Source of the DNA: Rhabdaerophilum calidifontis
GTDB taxonomy: Bacteria; Pseudomonadota; Alphaproteobacteria; Rhizobiales; Beijerinckiaceae
Direction of reading: 5' to 3'
Length of the DNA stretch: 64,000 nucleotides
NCBI RefSeq assembly: GCF_008641065.1
Contig: NZ_VTRS01000001.1
Location: forward strand, 744,001-808,000
A program made the translations under genes and the position numbers. Under the pieces are notes generated by a model that was not told the DNA's origin, made no database searches, and saw only the letters and a list, made by a program, of their open reading frames with translations. Positions 23,101-31,051 of the stretch are shown one piece after another; positions within the stretch are counted from its first letter, which is position 1; the number at the start of each line of letters is the position of its first letter.

Positions 23101-24246
23101 ATGATATCCGGTCAATCTCTCCTGGCCTCGGTGGCGCTCGCGGCGCTCGCCGCGACGCCCGGCCTCGCGCAGATGAAGACGCTCGACGGCAAGCCGCCGA
23201 TCATCATCGGCCATCGCGGCGCGCCGGGCTATCTGCCGGATCATACGCTCGAAGGCTATCGCAAGGCGATCGAACTGGGCGTGGATTTCATCGAGCCGGA
23301 TCTCGTCGCGACCAAGGACGGCGTGCTGATCGCCCGTCACGAGCCCATGCTCGGCGGCACGACCGATGTCGCCACGAAGCCGGAATTCGCCAATCGCAAG
23401 CGCAAGGTGAAGGTCGACGGCGTCGAGACCGAGGATTTCTTCGCCTTCGATTTCACCCTCGCCGAGATCAAGACGCTGCGCGCCGTTCAGCCGCTCAAGG
23501 AGCGCGACCAGGCGCATAACGGCAAGTTCCAGATCCCGACCTTCCAGGAGGTGATCGATCTCGCCAAGGCCGAGAGCGCGCGCACCGGCCGCACGATCGG
23601 CGTCTATCCCGAGACCAAGCACCCGACGCTGCACGCGGCGCTTGGTCTGCCGCTCGAGGATCGGCTCGTCGAGCAGCTCAAGGCCGCCGGCTGGACCGAG
23701 AAGAATGCGCCGGTCATCATCCAGAGCTTCGAGACCGCCAACCTCAAATACCTGCGCGGCAAGACCAATGTCCGCCTCGTCCAGCTCGTCGATGCCGATG
23801 ATGTGGACAAGGACGGCAAGGTCGTGCTCGCCGCGCCCTATGACCGGCCCTATGATTTCGTGGTCACGGGCGACAAGCGGACCTTCGCCGATCTCGTCAC
23901 GCCGGAAGGGCTCAAGGAAATCCGGACCTATGCCGATGGTGTCGGGCCGTGGAAGGTCTATATCCTCGCCGGCCGCCAGGAGATCGGCGCCGACGGCAAG
24001 CCGAAGGATCTCAACGGCGACGGCAAGATCGACGAGCAGGACCGCGTGCTCAACCCGGCGACCGATGTCGTGAAGAACGCTCATGCCGCCGGGCTCTTCG
24101 TCCATACCTGGACCTTCCGCTCCGAGCCGCGCCGCCTCGCCTCGAATTTCAAGGGCGATCCGGCGGCGGAATACAAGACCTTCTTCGCGCTCGGCGTCGA
24201 CGGGCTGTTCTCCGACCATCCGGACCATGCGGTGAAGGCGCGCTAG
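23101..24246 (+). CDS. glpQ: Secreted glycerophosphodiester phosphodiesterase, GlpQ-like
   Basis: A 381-residue periplasmic enzyme hydrolysing glycerophosphodiesters to glycerol-3-phosphate and an alcohol. Residues 1-23 are a signal peptide ([13 protein letters not shown]). Catalytic features are His38-Arg39 in [10 protein letters not shown], Glu65/Asp67 in FIEPDL and His80 in IARHEP. The metal-binding region is extended, and residues 303-314 ([12 protein letters not shown]) form a dockerin/EF-hand-like calcium loop not general in GlpQ. It lies alone between the broken GNAT gene and LysE. The symbol reflects similarity to periplasmic GlpQ. Confidence 0.92.
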   Translation: MISGQSLLASVALAALAATPGLAQMKTLDGKPPIIIGHRGAPGYLPDHTLEGYRKAIELGVDFIEPDLVATKDGVLIARHEPMLGGTTDVATKPEFANRKRKVKVDGVETEDFFAFDFTLAEIKTLRAVQPLKERDQAHNGKFQIPTFQEVIDLAKAESARTGRTIGVYPETKHPTLHAALGLPLEDRLVEQLKAAGWTEKNAPVIIQSFETANLKYLRGKTNVRLVQLVDADDVDKDGKVVLAAPYDRPYDFVVTGDKRTFADLVTPEGLKEIRTYADGVGPWKVYILAGRQEIGADGKPKDLNGDGKIDEQDRVLNPATDVVKNAHAAGLFVHTWTFRSEPRRLASNFKGDPAAEYKTFFALGVDGLFSDHPDHAVKAR

Positions 24247-24248
24247 AG

Positions 24249-24341
24249 CCTTTTGTCGATCGCAGGGCGGGCGACGAAAAGGAATCCGGGGCGGGCGGCC
24301 GCGTTCAATCGCATCACCCGGCCCGGCTGCTCGACAAAAGG
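24249..24341. repeat. Three-armed inverted repeat between GDPD and LysE genes
   Basis: Arm CCTTTTGTCGA (24249-24259) pairs perfectly with TCGACAAAAGG (24331-24341). A third arm CGACGAAAAGG (24272-24282) can pair with the first arm with one bulge, giving two mutually exclusive hairpins. It starts 3 bases after the GDPD stop and ends about 50 bases before lysE. It may serve as a terminator, a leader switch, or a REP-like element. Confidence 0.5.
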
Positions 24342-24390
24342 GCCGGGGGCTGGAATGCTGACGTAATCGTCACCGTTTCGGATCCCGGCC

Positions 24391-25002
24391 ATGTCTTTGG
24401 AATTCTGGATCACCACTTTCATCGTCGTCGCCTCGCCCGACACCGGCGCGGTCTACACGATCGCCACCGGGCTCGGGCGCGGCGCCCGGCCGAGCGTCAT
24501 CGCGGCCTTCGCCTCAACGCTCGGCATCATTCCCCATCTCCTCGCGGCGATGATGGGCCTTGCGGCGCTGCTGCATGCGAGCGCGCTGCTGTTCGATCTC
24601 GTGAAATATGCCGGCGTCGCCTATCTGCTCTTCATGGCGTGGCAGACCATCCGCCAGCAGGGCGCGATGCGGATCGACGCCGATGCGCGGCCGCGCAGCG
24701 TGCTTCGGGTGATGGTGGACGGGGTGGCGCTCAACCTCTTCAACCCCAAGCTCTCGATCTTCTTCGTGGCCTTCCTGCCGCAATTCATGGACAAGAAGGC
24801 CGCTCACCCGCTTCTCGACATGCTGACGCTCGGCGCCGCCTTCATGGGCGTGACCTTCGCGGTCTTCGCGCTTTACGGGCTGTTCGCGGCGGCGATGCGC
24901 GATTACGTCGTCACCCGCCCGGCGGTGATGGCGTGGCTGCGGCGGAGCTTCGCTGCGGCCTTCGTGGCGCTCGGCGCGAAGCTCGCGGTCACGGAGCGGT
25001 AA
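24391..25002 (+). CDS. LysE/RhtB-family amino-acid exporter
   Basis: A 203-residue inner-membrane protein with about six helices and the family signatures VASPDTGAVYTIATGLGRGARPSVIAA, AYLLFMAWQTIR and LNLFNPKLSIFFVAFLPQF. The family exports amino acids such as lysine, threonine or homoserine lactone; the substrate here cannot be told. ATG 24391 gives the standard length. It is convergent with the DUF2852 gene. Confidence 0.9.
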   Translation: MSLEFWITTFIVVASPDTGAVYTIATGLGRGARPSVIAAFASTLGIIPHLLAAMMGLAALLHASALLFDLVKYAGVAYLLFMAWQTIRQQGAMRIDADARPRSVLRVMVDGVALNLFNPKLSIFFVAFLPQFMDKKAAHPLLDMLTLGAAFMGVTFAVFALYGLFAAAMRDYVVTRPAVMAWLRRSFAAAFVALGAKLAVTER

Positions 25003-25021
25003 TCCGCCCGAGGGGAGGCGA

Positions 25022-25038
25022 CCGGGCGGGGCGCCCGG
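25022..25038. terminator. Hairpin between convergent LysE and DUF2852 genes
   Basis: CCGGGCG (25022-25028) and CGCCCGG (25032-25038) form a perfect 7-base stem with a GGG loop, placed between converging stops. There is no T-run, so this is only a plausible bidirectional terminator. Confidence 0.35.
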
Positions 25039-25062
25039 CCGCTCGCGCGCCAGCCGCAGGGG

Positions 25063-25536
25063 TCAGCCGTTGCGCGGGGACTCGTCGTCGCCGCGCGGCT
25101 CCTCGGGGGAGGCCGGCCGGTTGCGGCGATCGGTCATGAACTGATCGAACTCGGCCTTGTCGCGGGCATGGCGCAGCCGGTCGAGGAAATCGCGGAATTC
25201 CTTCGCCTCATCCTCGAGCCGGCGGATCGTCTCCGTGCGATATTCGTCGAATGCGCGGTTGCCGGAGGAGGCAAAGCCCGCGCCGCTGCCGAAGGCGCGC
25301 TCGCGGAATTGCTGCCAGCGCGCCATCTTTTCCTGCATCCGCTGCATCTTGCGTTCCCAGCGTTCCGCCCGGCTCTCGCCCCAGGCACCCGAATAACCGC
25401 ATCCCATGCGTCCGCTCCAGATCATGTAGAAGAGAATTGCCAGGCCGATCGGCCAGAAGACGATGAAGCCGAGGATCATCGCGGCGATCCAGGCCGGCTT
25501 TCCCCAATCGTCGAGTTTCGCCACGATGGCCACCAT
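25063..25536 (-). CDS. DUF2852-family membrane protein
   Basis: A 157-residue protein with one or two N-terminal membrane helices (KPAWIAAMILGFIVFWPIGLAILFYMIWSGRM), then a charged helical region with coiled-coil potential (RWERKMQRMQEKMARWQQFRERAF) and a conserved FDEYRTETIRRLEDEAKEFRDFLDRLRHARDKAEFDQFM. The family is common in alphaproteobacteria and functionally uncharacterised. ATG 25536 is preferred over the Arg-rich start at 25563, and it places the 8-3-8 palindrome about 45 bases upstream. A TetR gene precedes it on the same strand. Confidence 0.85.
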   Translation of the reverse strand: MVAIVAKLDDWGKPAWIAAMILGFIVFWPIGLAILFYMIWSGRMGCGYSGAWGESRAERWERKMQRMQEKMARWQQFRERAFGSGAGFASSGNRAFDEYRTETIRRLEDEAKEFRDFLDRLRHARDKAEFDQFMTDRRNRPASPEEPRGDDESPRNG

Positions 25537-25580
25537 GGACCGTCTCCTTCGTGCGGGCGGCACTGCCGTCCGATATGTGA

Positions 25581-25599
25581 ATGTAAATCACATTTACAT
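25581..25599. promoter_or_regulatory. Perfect 8-3-8 palindrome, likely TetR operator
   Basis: Arms ATGTAAAT (25581-25588) and ATTTACAT (25592-25599) flank CAC. The heptamer ATATGTG stands on both sides (25573-25579, 25598-25604). This AT-rich island lies between the TetR gene and the DUF2852 gene, 45 bases before the latter's start. Its size and symmetry fit a TetR dimer site. Confidence 0.65.
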
Positions 25600-25661
25600 A
25601 TGTGCCATCGCGTCGGGCTTCCGTCAAGGGCGTCCGCATGAAATCGCGGTAAGGTTCGGGC

Positions 25662-26303
25662 TCAGCGCCGCTCCGGCACGCCAAGGCCGTCGAGATAGAC
25701 CAGAACGCCCGCCTCCAGCAATTCCTCGGGTGCCATCGGCAGCGGGCGCCGGGCCACGTCGCCGCGCGCGAACAGGCTTGCGATGCCGTGGCTCAACGAC
25801 CAGACATGCAGCGCCATCATCAGCGCCGGCGGGCGGCGCGGGGGCGGGATATCGGCGATGATCGTCTCGCAGGCCTCGCGCAGCGCCGAGAACGCGTCTT
25901 CCGCGGCGGCGTGCAGGCCGGGATGGCGACTCATGGCGAGGCCGGATTCGAACATGGCGACATAGGTTGCCGGTTCCGTGCGCGCGAAGGCGAGATAGGC
26001 GGCGCCGAGGCGCATCAGTGCCTCACGCGGGGTCGGGCGGCCGCGATCCCAGGCAGCGCGCAGCGCGGCGGCGAAGCTCTCGAAGCCGCGCCGGGCGATG
26101 TCGGCCATCAATTCGTCGCGGTCGCGGAAATGGCGGTAGGGCGCGGCGGGAGAGACGCCGGCGGCGCGCGCGGCTTCGGCGATGGTGAAGCCGGCAGCGC
26201 CCTTCTCGCCGATCAGCCGCATCGCCGCCTCGATCAGCGCCTCGCGCAGATTGCCGTGGTGATAGCCGCGCCGCGACTTGGGGTTGGTCTGGTCCCAGTT
26301 CAT
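25662..26303 (-). CDS. TetR-family regulator with WHG domain
   Basis: A 213-residue TetR regulator. Helix-turn-helix: GEKGAAGFTIAEAARAAGVSPAAPYRHFRDRDELMADIARRGF (about residues 33-75). The C-terminal half carries the WHG-type region (MMALHVWSLSHGIASLFARGD), common in regulators of unknown ligand. Its likely target is the palindrome just downstream, before DUF2852. Its own promoter lies in the 218-base gap to the next divergent gene, where no obvious second operator was found. Confidence 0.9.
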   Translation of the reverse strand: MNWDQTNPKSRRGYHHGNLREALIEAAMRLIGEKGAAGFTIAEAARAAGVSPAAPYRHFRDRDELMADIARRGFESFAAALRAAWDRGRPTPREALMRLGAAYLAFARTEPATYVAMFESGLAMSRHPGLHAAAEDAFSALREACETIIADIPPPRRPPALMMALHVWSLSHGIASLFARGDVARRPLPMAPEELLEAGVLVYLDGLGVPERR

Positions 26304-26521
26304 GGATGTTCGCTTGAGGGCGGTGCCCGGATCAAGCCTTGCTTATCGGCAATTCGGCGCCCCGGCGCAATGGCGCGCGCTGCCGCGCGGTCCGGATCGC
26401 CACCGCATCATCACGAAGGTGTGAGGTCGCACATCCGCCGCAGCCCGGCCGTGGTTCTGCGTCGTAGAGGCTTGCAGATCGCGCATCACGGCATCCCGCG
26501 CGCTGGGCCAGGGAGGTTCAC

Positions 26522-26908
26522 ATGGGACGATTCTGGTTTGTCACGGCGCCCGCAGCCTTCGCGATGGGGACGGCGCTCCTCGCCGCGGTCGCGCGCCCCG
26601 CCGAGGATTACACGCAATGGCCGGTGCTGACCAACCCGTTTGAATCGACCGGCGGCGGCGGGGTCATGATCGATGATTATCACCCGGTGGTGGACGGGGT
26701 GCTGTGCCGGACCGATTTCACCGTGCGCCTGCCGGCTCCCGGCTCCGAGCCGCTTCGCAACGAGGTGGAGTTCGACGCGGTGCCGATCACTGGCGGCGGC
26801 GTGCTCTGCATCAACGGCCGCTGGCGCGCGAAGGATGGATCCGCCTCCGGCATCACGCCGTTCCGGGTCTTTATCAAGGACGGGATCGTCCGCCGCCCGC
26901 CGGCCTGA
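26522..26908 (+). CDS. Exported hypothetical protein
   Basis: I do not recognise this 128-residue protein. It has a hydrophobic N-terminus (WFVTAPAAFAMGTALLAAVARPAED, probable signal peptide or anchor), then a small beta-rich domain: DYTQWPVLTNPFESTGGGGVMIDDYHPVV, LCRTDFTVRLPAPG, NEVEFDAVPITGGGVLCINGRWRAKDG. Two cysteines (about 62 and 95) could form a disulphide in the periplasm. AGGGAGG lies just before the start, so it is probably expressed. The next gene begins 66 bases later in the same direction. Confidence 0.65.
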   Translation: MGRFWFVTAPAAFAMGTALLAAVARPAEDYTQWPVLTNPFESTGGGGVMIDDYHPVVDGVLCRTDFTVRLPAPGSEPLRNEVEFDAVPITGGGVLCINGRWRAKDGSASGITPFRVFIKDGIVRRPPA

Positions 26909-26974
26909 TCCGGCCGCTTGACCCCGGGGCTGCGCTCGTCCAAGCCTCGGCCATCGGGAGGATCGGGGGGTGGC

Positions 26975-27370
26975 ATGCAGGAGACATCGAAGACGCCGCG
27001 TGGCACGCTGACGCTGCGCATGATCGCGATGCCGGCCGATACCAACGCCAATGGCGATATTTTCGGCGGCTGGGTGATGGCGCGGATGGACCAGGCCGGC
27101 GGCATTGCCGGGGTCGAGCGCACGCGCGGCCGGGTGGTGACGGTGAAGGTCGATTCCATGACCTTCCTGAAGCCGATGAAGGTGGGCGACGTGCTCTGTG
27201 TCTATACCGAGATCGGCGCCATCGGCCGCTCCTCCATGAAGATCCATATCGAGGCCTGGGCGCAGCGCTTCATGACCACGGCGATGGAACTGGTGACGGA
27301 TGCCGATTTCACCTTCGTCGCGGTGGATGATGCGGGCCGGCCGCGCCCGGTGCCGCAAGACGGCGGCTAG
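26975..27370 (+). CDS. YciA-like acyl-CoA thioesterase (hotdog fold)
   Basis: A 131-residue hotdog thioesterase: LRMIAMPADTNANGDIFGGWVMARMDQAGGI contains the family Asn-Gly-Asp-Ile-Phe-Gly-Gly catalytic motif, followed by VTVKVDSMTFLKPMKVGDVLCVYTEI. YciA-type enzymes hydrolyse diverse acyl-CoAs in the cytosol. ATG 26975 is preceded by a G-rich site; the in-frame 26918 start would add an unrelated stretch. It is convergent with the TIGR02466-type gene. Confidence 0.9.
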   Translation: MQETSKTPRGTLTLRMIAMPADTNANGDIFGGWVMARMDQAGGIAGVERTRGRVVTVKVDSMTFLKPMKVGDVLCVYTEIGAIGRSSMKIHIEAWAQRFMTTAMELVTDADFTFVAVDDAGRPRPVPQDGG

Positions 27371-27420
27371 ACCGCCGGGGGCGCGCGTGCCGGCCGCCGC
27401 CCCACGCCCGGCCTGCGGCT

Positions 27421-28032
27421 TCAGACCCAGTTGTAGTTGAAGCTGACCGAGATCCGCTCCTCGGCGGCGCGGTTGACCGGCACATCGTGGCGCAGCCAGC
27501 TTTCCCAGAGCAGCAATGTGCCGGGTCGGGGATCGACGGAGACGAAGGCGCGGTTCTCGAGCGCGGCCTTCGCCTTGCGCGGCGGGGCGGCCATCATCAT
27601 CGCGTGGCGCGGGTCCTCGAGGCGCAGCGCCGCCGCGCCTGCGGGCAAGGCGACGTAGACGGTGCCCGAGATCACGCTCAGCGGGTGGATATGCGCCGCA
27701 TGGAAGCCGCCCTCCGGCAGGATGTTCACCCAGAGCGCGTCGAGCGCCAGTTTGCCGCCGCCGAGATCGAATTCGAGGTGCTTCGCGAAGGCCGCGACAT
27801 GCCGGTCAAGGCTCTTCGCCAGCGTCTTGAAGGCGGGAAAGCGCCAGGGGAGATCATCAAGCGAGGCATAGGAGGTATAGCCGGGATAGCCGTTCTTGCG
27901 GCACCATTTGCGGCCGGCTTCATCGTCGAGCGCCAGGGCGCGGGCAGCATCCTCCAGCTCGGCGATCAGGGCCGGGGCGTCGAGTTCGGCACGGTAGAGG
28001 CGGGTGGGGAAGAGGGACAGGATCTCGCTCAT
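27421..28032 (-). CDS. Putative 2OG-Fe(II) oxygenase, TIGR02466 type
   Basis: A 203-residue protein beginning LFPTRLYRAEL and containing the family features RKWCRKNGYPGYTSYASLDDL, ALWVNILPEGGFHAAHIHPLSVISGTVYV (metal-binding His residues), and LLLWESWLRHDVPVN (distal His/Arg), ending in FNYNWV. This matches the TIGR02466 group of putative 2-oxoglutarate-dependent Fe(II) oxygenases, found in alphaproteobacteria and cyanophages; the substrate is unknown. Confidence 0.82.
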   Translation of the reverse strand: MSEILSLFPTRLYRAELDAPALIAELEDAARALALDDEAGRKWCRKNGYPGYTSYASLDDLPWRFPAFKTLAKSLDRHVAAFAKHLEFDLGGGKLALDALWVNILPEGGFHAAHIHPLSVISGTVYVALPAGAAALRLEDPRHAMMMAAPPRKAKAALENRAFVSVDPRPGTLLLWESWLRHDVPVNRAAEERISVSFNYNWV

Positions 28033-28106
28033 CCCCGCCCGATAGCATGGCGATGCCGGGGCGTCATCGCCCGGCTTCTCGGCCCGGTGTTGCGGCCCGC
28101 TCTCGG

Positions 28107-28607
28107 CTATTTCGCCGAAGGCGCCATCAGCCGCGCGGCATCGAGCCGGCGGGGGTTGTTGTCGGCGCCGGAGCCCGGTCCGGGCGCGTGCTCAGCCGCC
28201 TCCGCCAGGCCCGTCTCTGCGCGCGGGGCGGGGGCGGGATCCTCGGCGCGGGCCGTGAAGCCGCGGCCGAGCGGCTCGATGCGCAGCAGCGCCGTGCCCT
28301 GCCCGGCGAAGCCGAGGGCGCGCGCCGCGCCATGCGAGACATCGAGCACGCGACCGCGCACGAAGGGGCCACGGTCGTTGACGCGCACGATCGTGGTCCG
28401 GCCGGTCCGGAGATGGGTCAGCCGGAGCCGGGTTCCGAAGGGCAGGCTGCGATGCGCCGCGGTCATCGCGCCGGGATCGAAGCGTTCGCCGGAGGCGGTC
28501 TTGCGGCCGGCGAGTTCGCGGCCGTAATAGCTGGCATGGCCGATGGTCTCGGCGCGGGCAGCGCCGGCGGAAAGGGCGGCCAGGGCCGCAAGCGCGATTC
28601 GTTTCAT
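28107..28607 (-). CDS. rlpA: RlpA-type septal lytic transglycosylase / DPBB protein
   Basis: A 166-residue exported protein. Residues 1-20 form a signal peptide (IALAALAALSAGAARA). The double-psi beta-barrel follows: HASYYGRELAGRKTASGERFDPGAMTAAHRSLPFGTRLRLTHL ... RVNDRGPFVRGRVLDVSHGAARALGF, with the catalytic Asp in NDRGPF. The C-terminal SPOR domain of E. coli RlpA is absent; an Ala/Pro-rich tail replaces it. ATG 28607 is chosen for its signal peptide; an upstream frame reaches 28802 but is Arg/Pro-rich. Confidence 0.85.
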   Translation of the reverse strand: MKRIALAALAALSAGAARAETIGHASYYGRELAGRKTASGERFDPGAMTAAHRSLPFGTRLRLTHLRTGRTTIVRVNDRGPFVRGRVLDVSHGAARALGFAGQGTALLRIEPLGRGFTARAEDPAPAPRAETGLAEAAEHAPGPGSGADNNPRRLDAARLMAPSAK

Positions 28608-28686
28608 TGCTGAAACCCCCTCTTTCGCGTTTGGCCGGGGCGCTGATTCGCTGGGCCGCCGGCGGGGGGGCGCGTTTGCCGGTCGA

Positions 28687-28748
28687 ATGGGGCGGGATCT
28701 CGACTTCAATGGGGCGCGTCCGGCCTTATATGGGGCGCGTCCGGTCTT
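28687..28748. repeat. Three tandem ~21-base repeats between rlpA and tRNA-Ile2
   Basis: Two near-identical copies ATGGGGCGCGTCCGG(C/T)CTT at 28709-28727 and 28730-28748 (one mismatch) and a diverged copy at 28687-28706 beginning ATGGGGCG. Period 21-22 bases, i.e. about two helical turns. Located in the 229-base gap between rlpA and the tRNA gene; function unknown. Confidence 0.6.
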
Positions 28749-28836
28749 CCGGGAGGCGATCTCGCGCCGGGCTCTTGCGCGCGCCGGCGCTTCACGCGAC
28801 AAACGCGCATTCCGCGCGGCGGTGCGCCGCCGCGCC

Positions 28837-28912
28837 GGGCCTGTAGCTCAATGGTTAGAGCCGGCCGCTCATAACGGTCTGGTTGCAGGTTCGAGTCCTG
28901 CCGGGCCCACCA
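28837..28912 (+). tRNA. ileX: tRNA-Ile2 (anticodon CAU, lysidine-modified)
   Basis: A 76-base cloverleaf with CCA encoded. Acceptor GGGCCTG pairs with CGGGCCC (one G-U), D-stem GCTC/GAGC, anticodon stem GGCCG/CGGTC with loop CTCATAA, T-stem GCAGG/CCTGC with TTCGAGT loop, then A-CCA at 28909-28912. The CAU anticodon could mean Met, but the body resembles bacterial minor tRNA-Ile (GGGCCTG..., TCATAA loop, TGGTTGCAGG), whose C34 is changed to lysidine by TilS to read AUA. Convergent OsmC gene ends 3 bases later. Confidence 0.9.
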
Positions 28913-28915
28913 GCT

Positions 28916-29368
28916 TCACGGTTTTCCGGCCGGGGCCGATCCGGCGCCGTCAGAGGCGGGTTCGATCGTAAATTCATGCGTCAGCGCCGCGGTCGCACCG
29001 AGCATGATCGAGGCCGAGCAGTATTTCTCCTTCGAAAGCTCGATCGCGCGCTTCACCTTGGCCTCGGTGAGGCCGTGGCCGGCGACGCGGTAGCTGAGAT
29101 GGATCCGCGTGAACACCTTCGGGTCCTCGGCGGCGCGTTCGGCCGAAACCTCGACCACGCAATCCGCCACCACCTCGCGGCCCTTGCGCAGGATGAGCAC
29201 GACATCGAAGGCGGTGCAGCCGGCGAGGCCGACGAGCAGCAGCTCCATCGGCCTGAAGCCGAGATTGCGGCCGCCATATTCGGGCGCCCCGTCCATCACG
29301 AGGCCATGGCCGCTGCCGGCCTCGCCGAGAAAGGTCATGCCCTCGATGAGCTTCGCCCGTGCCTTCAT
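28916..29368 (-). CDS. OsmC-family peroxiredoxin-like protein
   Basis: A 150-residue OsmC/YhfA-like protein: GRNLGFRPMELLLVGLAGCTAFDVVLIL carries the first conserved cysteine (Cys51), and KEKYCSASIML the second (Cys117). In OsmC and Ohr these two thiols reduce organic hydroperoxides. The sequence resembles the YhfA-like group more than Ohr. The N-terminus MKARAKLIEGMTFLGEAGSGH is typical. Confidence 0.9.
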   Translation of the reverse strand: MKARAKLIEGMTFLGEAGSGHGLVMDGAPEYGGRNLGFRPMELLLVGLAGCTAFDVVLILRKGREVVADCVVEVSAERAAEDPKVFTRIHLSYRVAGHGLTEAKVKRAIELSKEKYCSASIMLGATAALTHEFTIEPASDGAGSAPAGKP

Positions 29369-29449
29369 GCCGGTCTCCCTCCATTTCGCCGGGCGAGGCT
29401 AGCCCGGCGGCATGGCGGAAGGGAAGCCGCGAACGCCGCGAAAAACGCG

Positions 29450-30862
29450 TCAATCCGCAAGGCGATAGGCCTGACGCAATGTCTCGATGGCGGAGAGCCT
29501 CTCCGAGAAGGCGCTCCAATCGTCCTGCGCGGCGATCGGCGCCCAGAGCGCCTCGATCTCGTCGTAGAGCAGGGTGATCGGCGCGTCGCGCTCGAAATAG
29601 GGGGCCTCCGCCGGCAAGGCGGCATGGTTTTCGAGCGCGGCACGCAACGCGGCGAAGCCGGCATGCGCATAGAAGGCGGCGCGCGGCCCGGCCAGCGCCT
29701 TGGGCAGGCGGGTGGCGCCGCCATAGAGATCGAACATCACCCCCTCGAACGGTGCCTTCGTCGCATGTAGGAAGGCGAACAGCGCCCGGATCAGCGCCTC
29801 ATCCGCTGTATCGCCAGCCGGGGCGAGCGCGAGCCGCCGGCACAGCGCCGTGCGCAGAGCGGCCCGGAACAGGTCCGGGAACCGCGCGAGCGCCGGTTCC
29901 AGCGCCGCGATCGGAGCGAGGAGCAGCAGGCATTCCGCGAGCCGCGCGAGGTTCCAGGCCATCGCTTCCGCCTGGCGGCCGAAGGCATAGAGCCCGGTTT
30001 CGTCGAAATAGGCGGCGGTGAAGCCGGGCTCGTAATGCGGCAGGAAGCGAAAGGGGCCGTAATCGAAGCTCTCGCCGGTGATGTTGATGTTGTCGGTGTT
30101 GAGCACGCCATGGACGAATCCGGCGGCGAACCATTGCGCCGTCATCCGCGCCACGCGCGCGGCGACTGCCTCCAGAAAGGCCGCGGCCTCCTCGGCCATC
30201 GTGCCGCGGCGGGCTTCCGGCAGGTAATGCGTCACCGCATGCGCGAGGAGCCGCGCCATGCCCTCGGAATCGTTCTGCGCCAGCAGGCGCTGGAAGGTGC
30301 CGATCCGCAGATGCGAATGCGAGAGCCGCACCAGCACCGCGGCGCGCGTAGGCGAGGGCTCGTCGTTCCGCAGCAGCGCCTCTCCGGTCTCGATCAGCGA
30401 CATGCTCTTCGAGGTCTCGACGCCGAGCGCCTCCAGCATCGCGGTGGCGAGCACCTCGCGCACGCCGCCCTTGAGCGTGAGCCGGCCATCGCCGCGGCGG
30501 GAATAGGGCGTCTGGCCGGACCCCTTGGTGCCGAGATCGAGCAGCCGGCCGCGATCGTCGCGGAGCTGTGCGAACAGGAAGCCGCGCCCGTCGCCGAGTT
30601 CGGGATTGTAGGCGCGGAACTGATGGCCGTGATAGCGCAGCGCCAGCGGCGCCGCGAAGCTGCCGGGCAAGGGCTCGAAGCGCGCGAAATGCGCGATCCA
30701 GCGCGCTTCATCGAGCGCGCCGAGCCCGCAGCGCGCCGCCCAGCGTGTGTTGCGGAAGCGCAGAATCGCGGCCGGGAAAGGCGCCGGGGCGACGATATCG
30801 TAGAAATCCGGGCCGAGCGCAGCGTGGATCGTTTCAGGGCGAAAGGCGGCATTCTCTGTCAT
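29450..30862 (-). CDS. selO: Protein adenylyltransferase SelO
   Basis: A 470-residue pseudokinase-fold enzyme (YdiU/UPF0061) that transfers AMP from ATP to Ser/Thr/Tyr on redox-related proteins. Conserved blocks seen are YHGHQFRAYNPELGDGRGFLFAQL, GTKGSGQTPYSRRGDGRLTLKGGVREVL, and the active-site NTDNINITGESFDYGPF. It lacks the C-terminal selenocysteine/cysteine region of some eukaryotic forms. ATG 30862 (MTENAAF) is the natural start. Divergent from the RND adaptor gene. Confidence 0.95.
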   Translation of the reverse strand: MTENAAFRPETIHAALGPDFYDIVAPAPFPAAILRFRNTRWAARCGLGALDEARWIAHFARFEPLPGSFAAPLALRYHGHQFRAYNPELGDGRGFLFAQLRDDRGRLLDLGTKGSGQTPYSRRGDGRLTLKGGVREVLATAMLEALGVETSKSMSLIETGEALLRNDEPSPTRAAVLVRLSHSHLRIGTFQRLLAQNDSEGMARLLAHAVTHYLPEARRGTMAEEAAAFLEAVAARVARMTAQWFAAGFVHGVLNTDNINITGESFDYGPFRFLPHYEPGFTAAYFDETGLYAFGRQAEAMAWNLARLAECLLLLAPIAALEPALARFPDLFRAALRTALCRRLALAPAGDTADEALIRALFAFLHATKAPFEGVMFDLYGGATRLPKALAGPRAAFYAHAGFAALRAALENHAALPAEAPYFERDAPITLLYDEIEALWAPIAAQDDWSAFSERLSAIETLRQAYRLAD

Positions 30863-31051
30863 GCCTGACCATATAGCGCATGGCTGCGGCCGGGTGAGGC
30901 GCGCATGTCTGATCCATCGGACAAAAGCACCGGATTTTGGTTTCCTTTGCCGCCCGTCCGCTCTAGATGAAAATGCGGACGGGAACGCCAGGAATGGCAA
31001 TGCGCGCGGGGTCGCCGGGGGGCGAGGCCCGCGCCATGTCAGGAGAGCTTT

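Noticed and set aside
22980-23104. Extension of the GNAT frame to 23104
   Set aside because: The sequence after the frameshift is Arg/Pro-rich nonsense; the true C-terminus is in the -1 frame ending at 22980.
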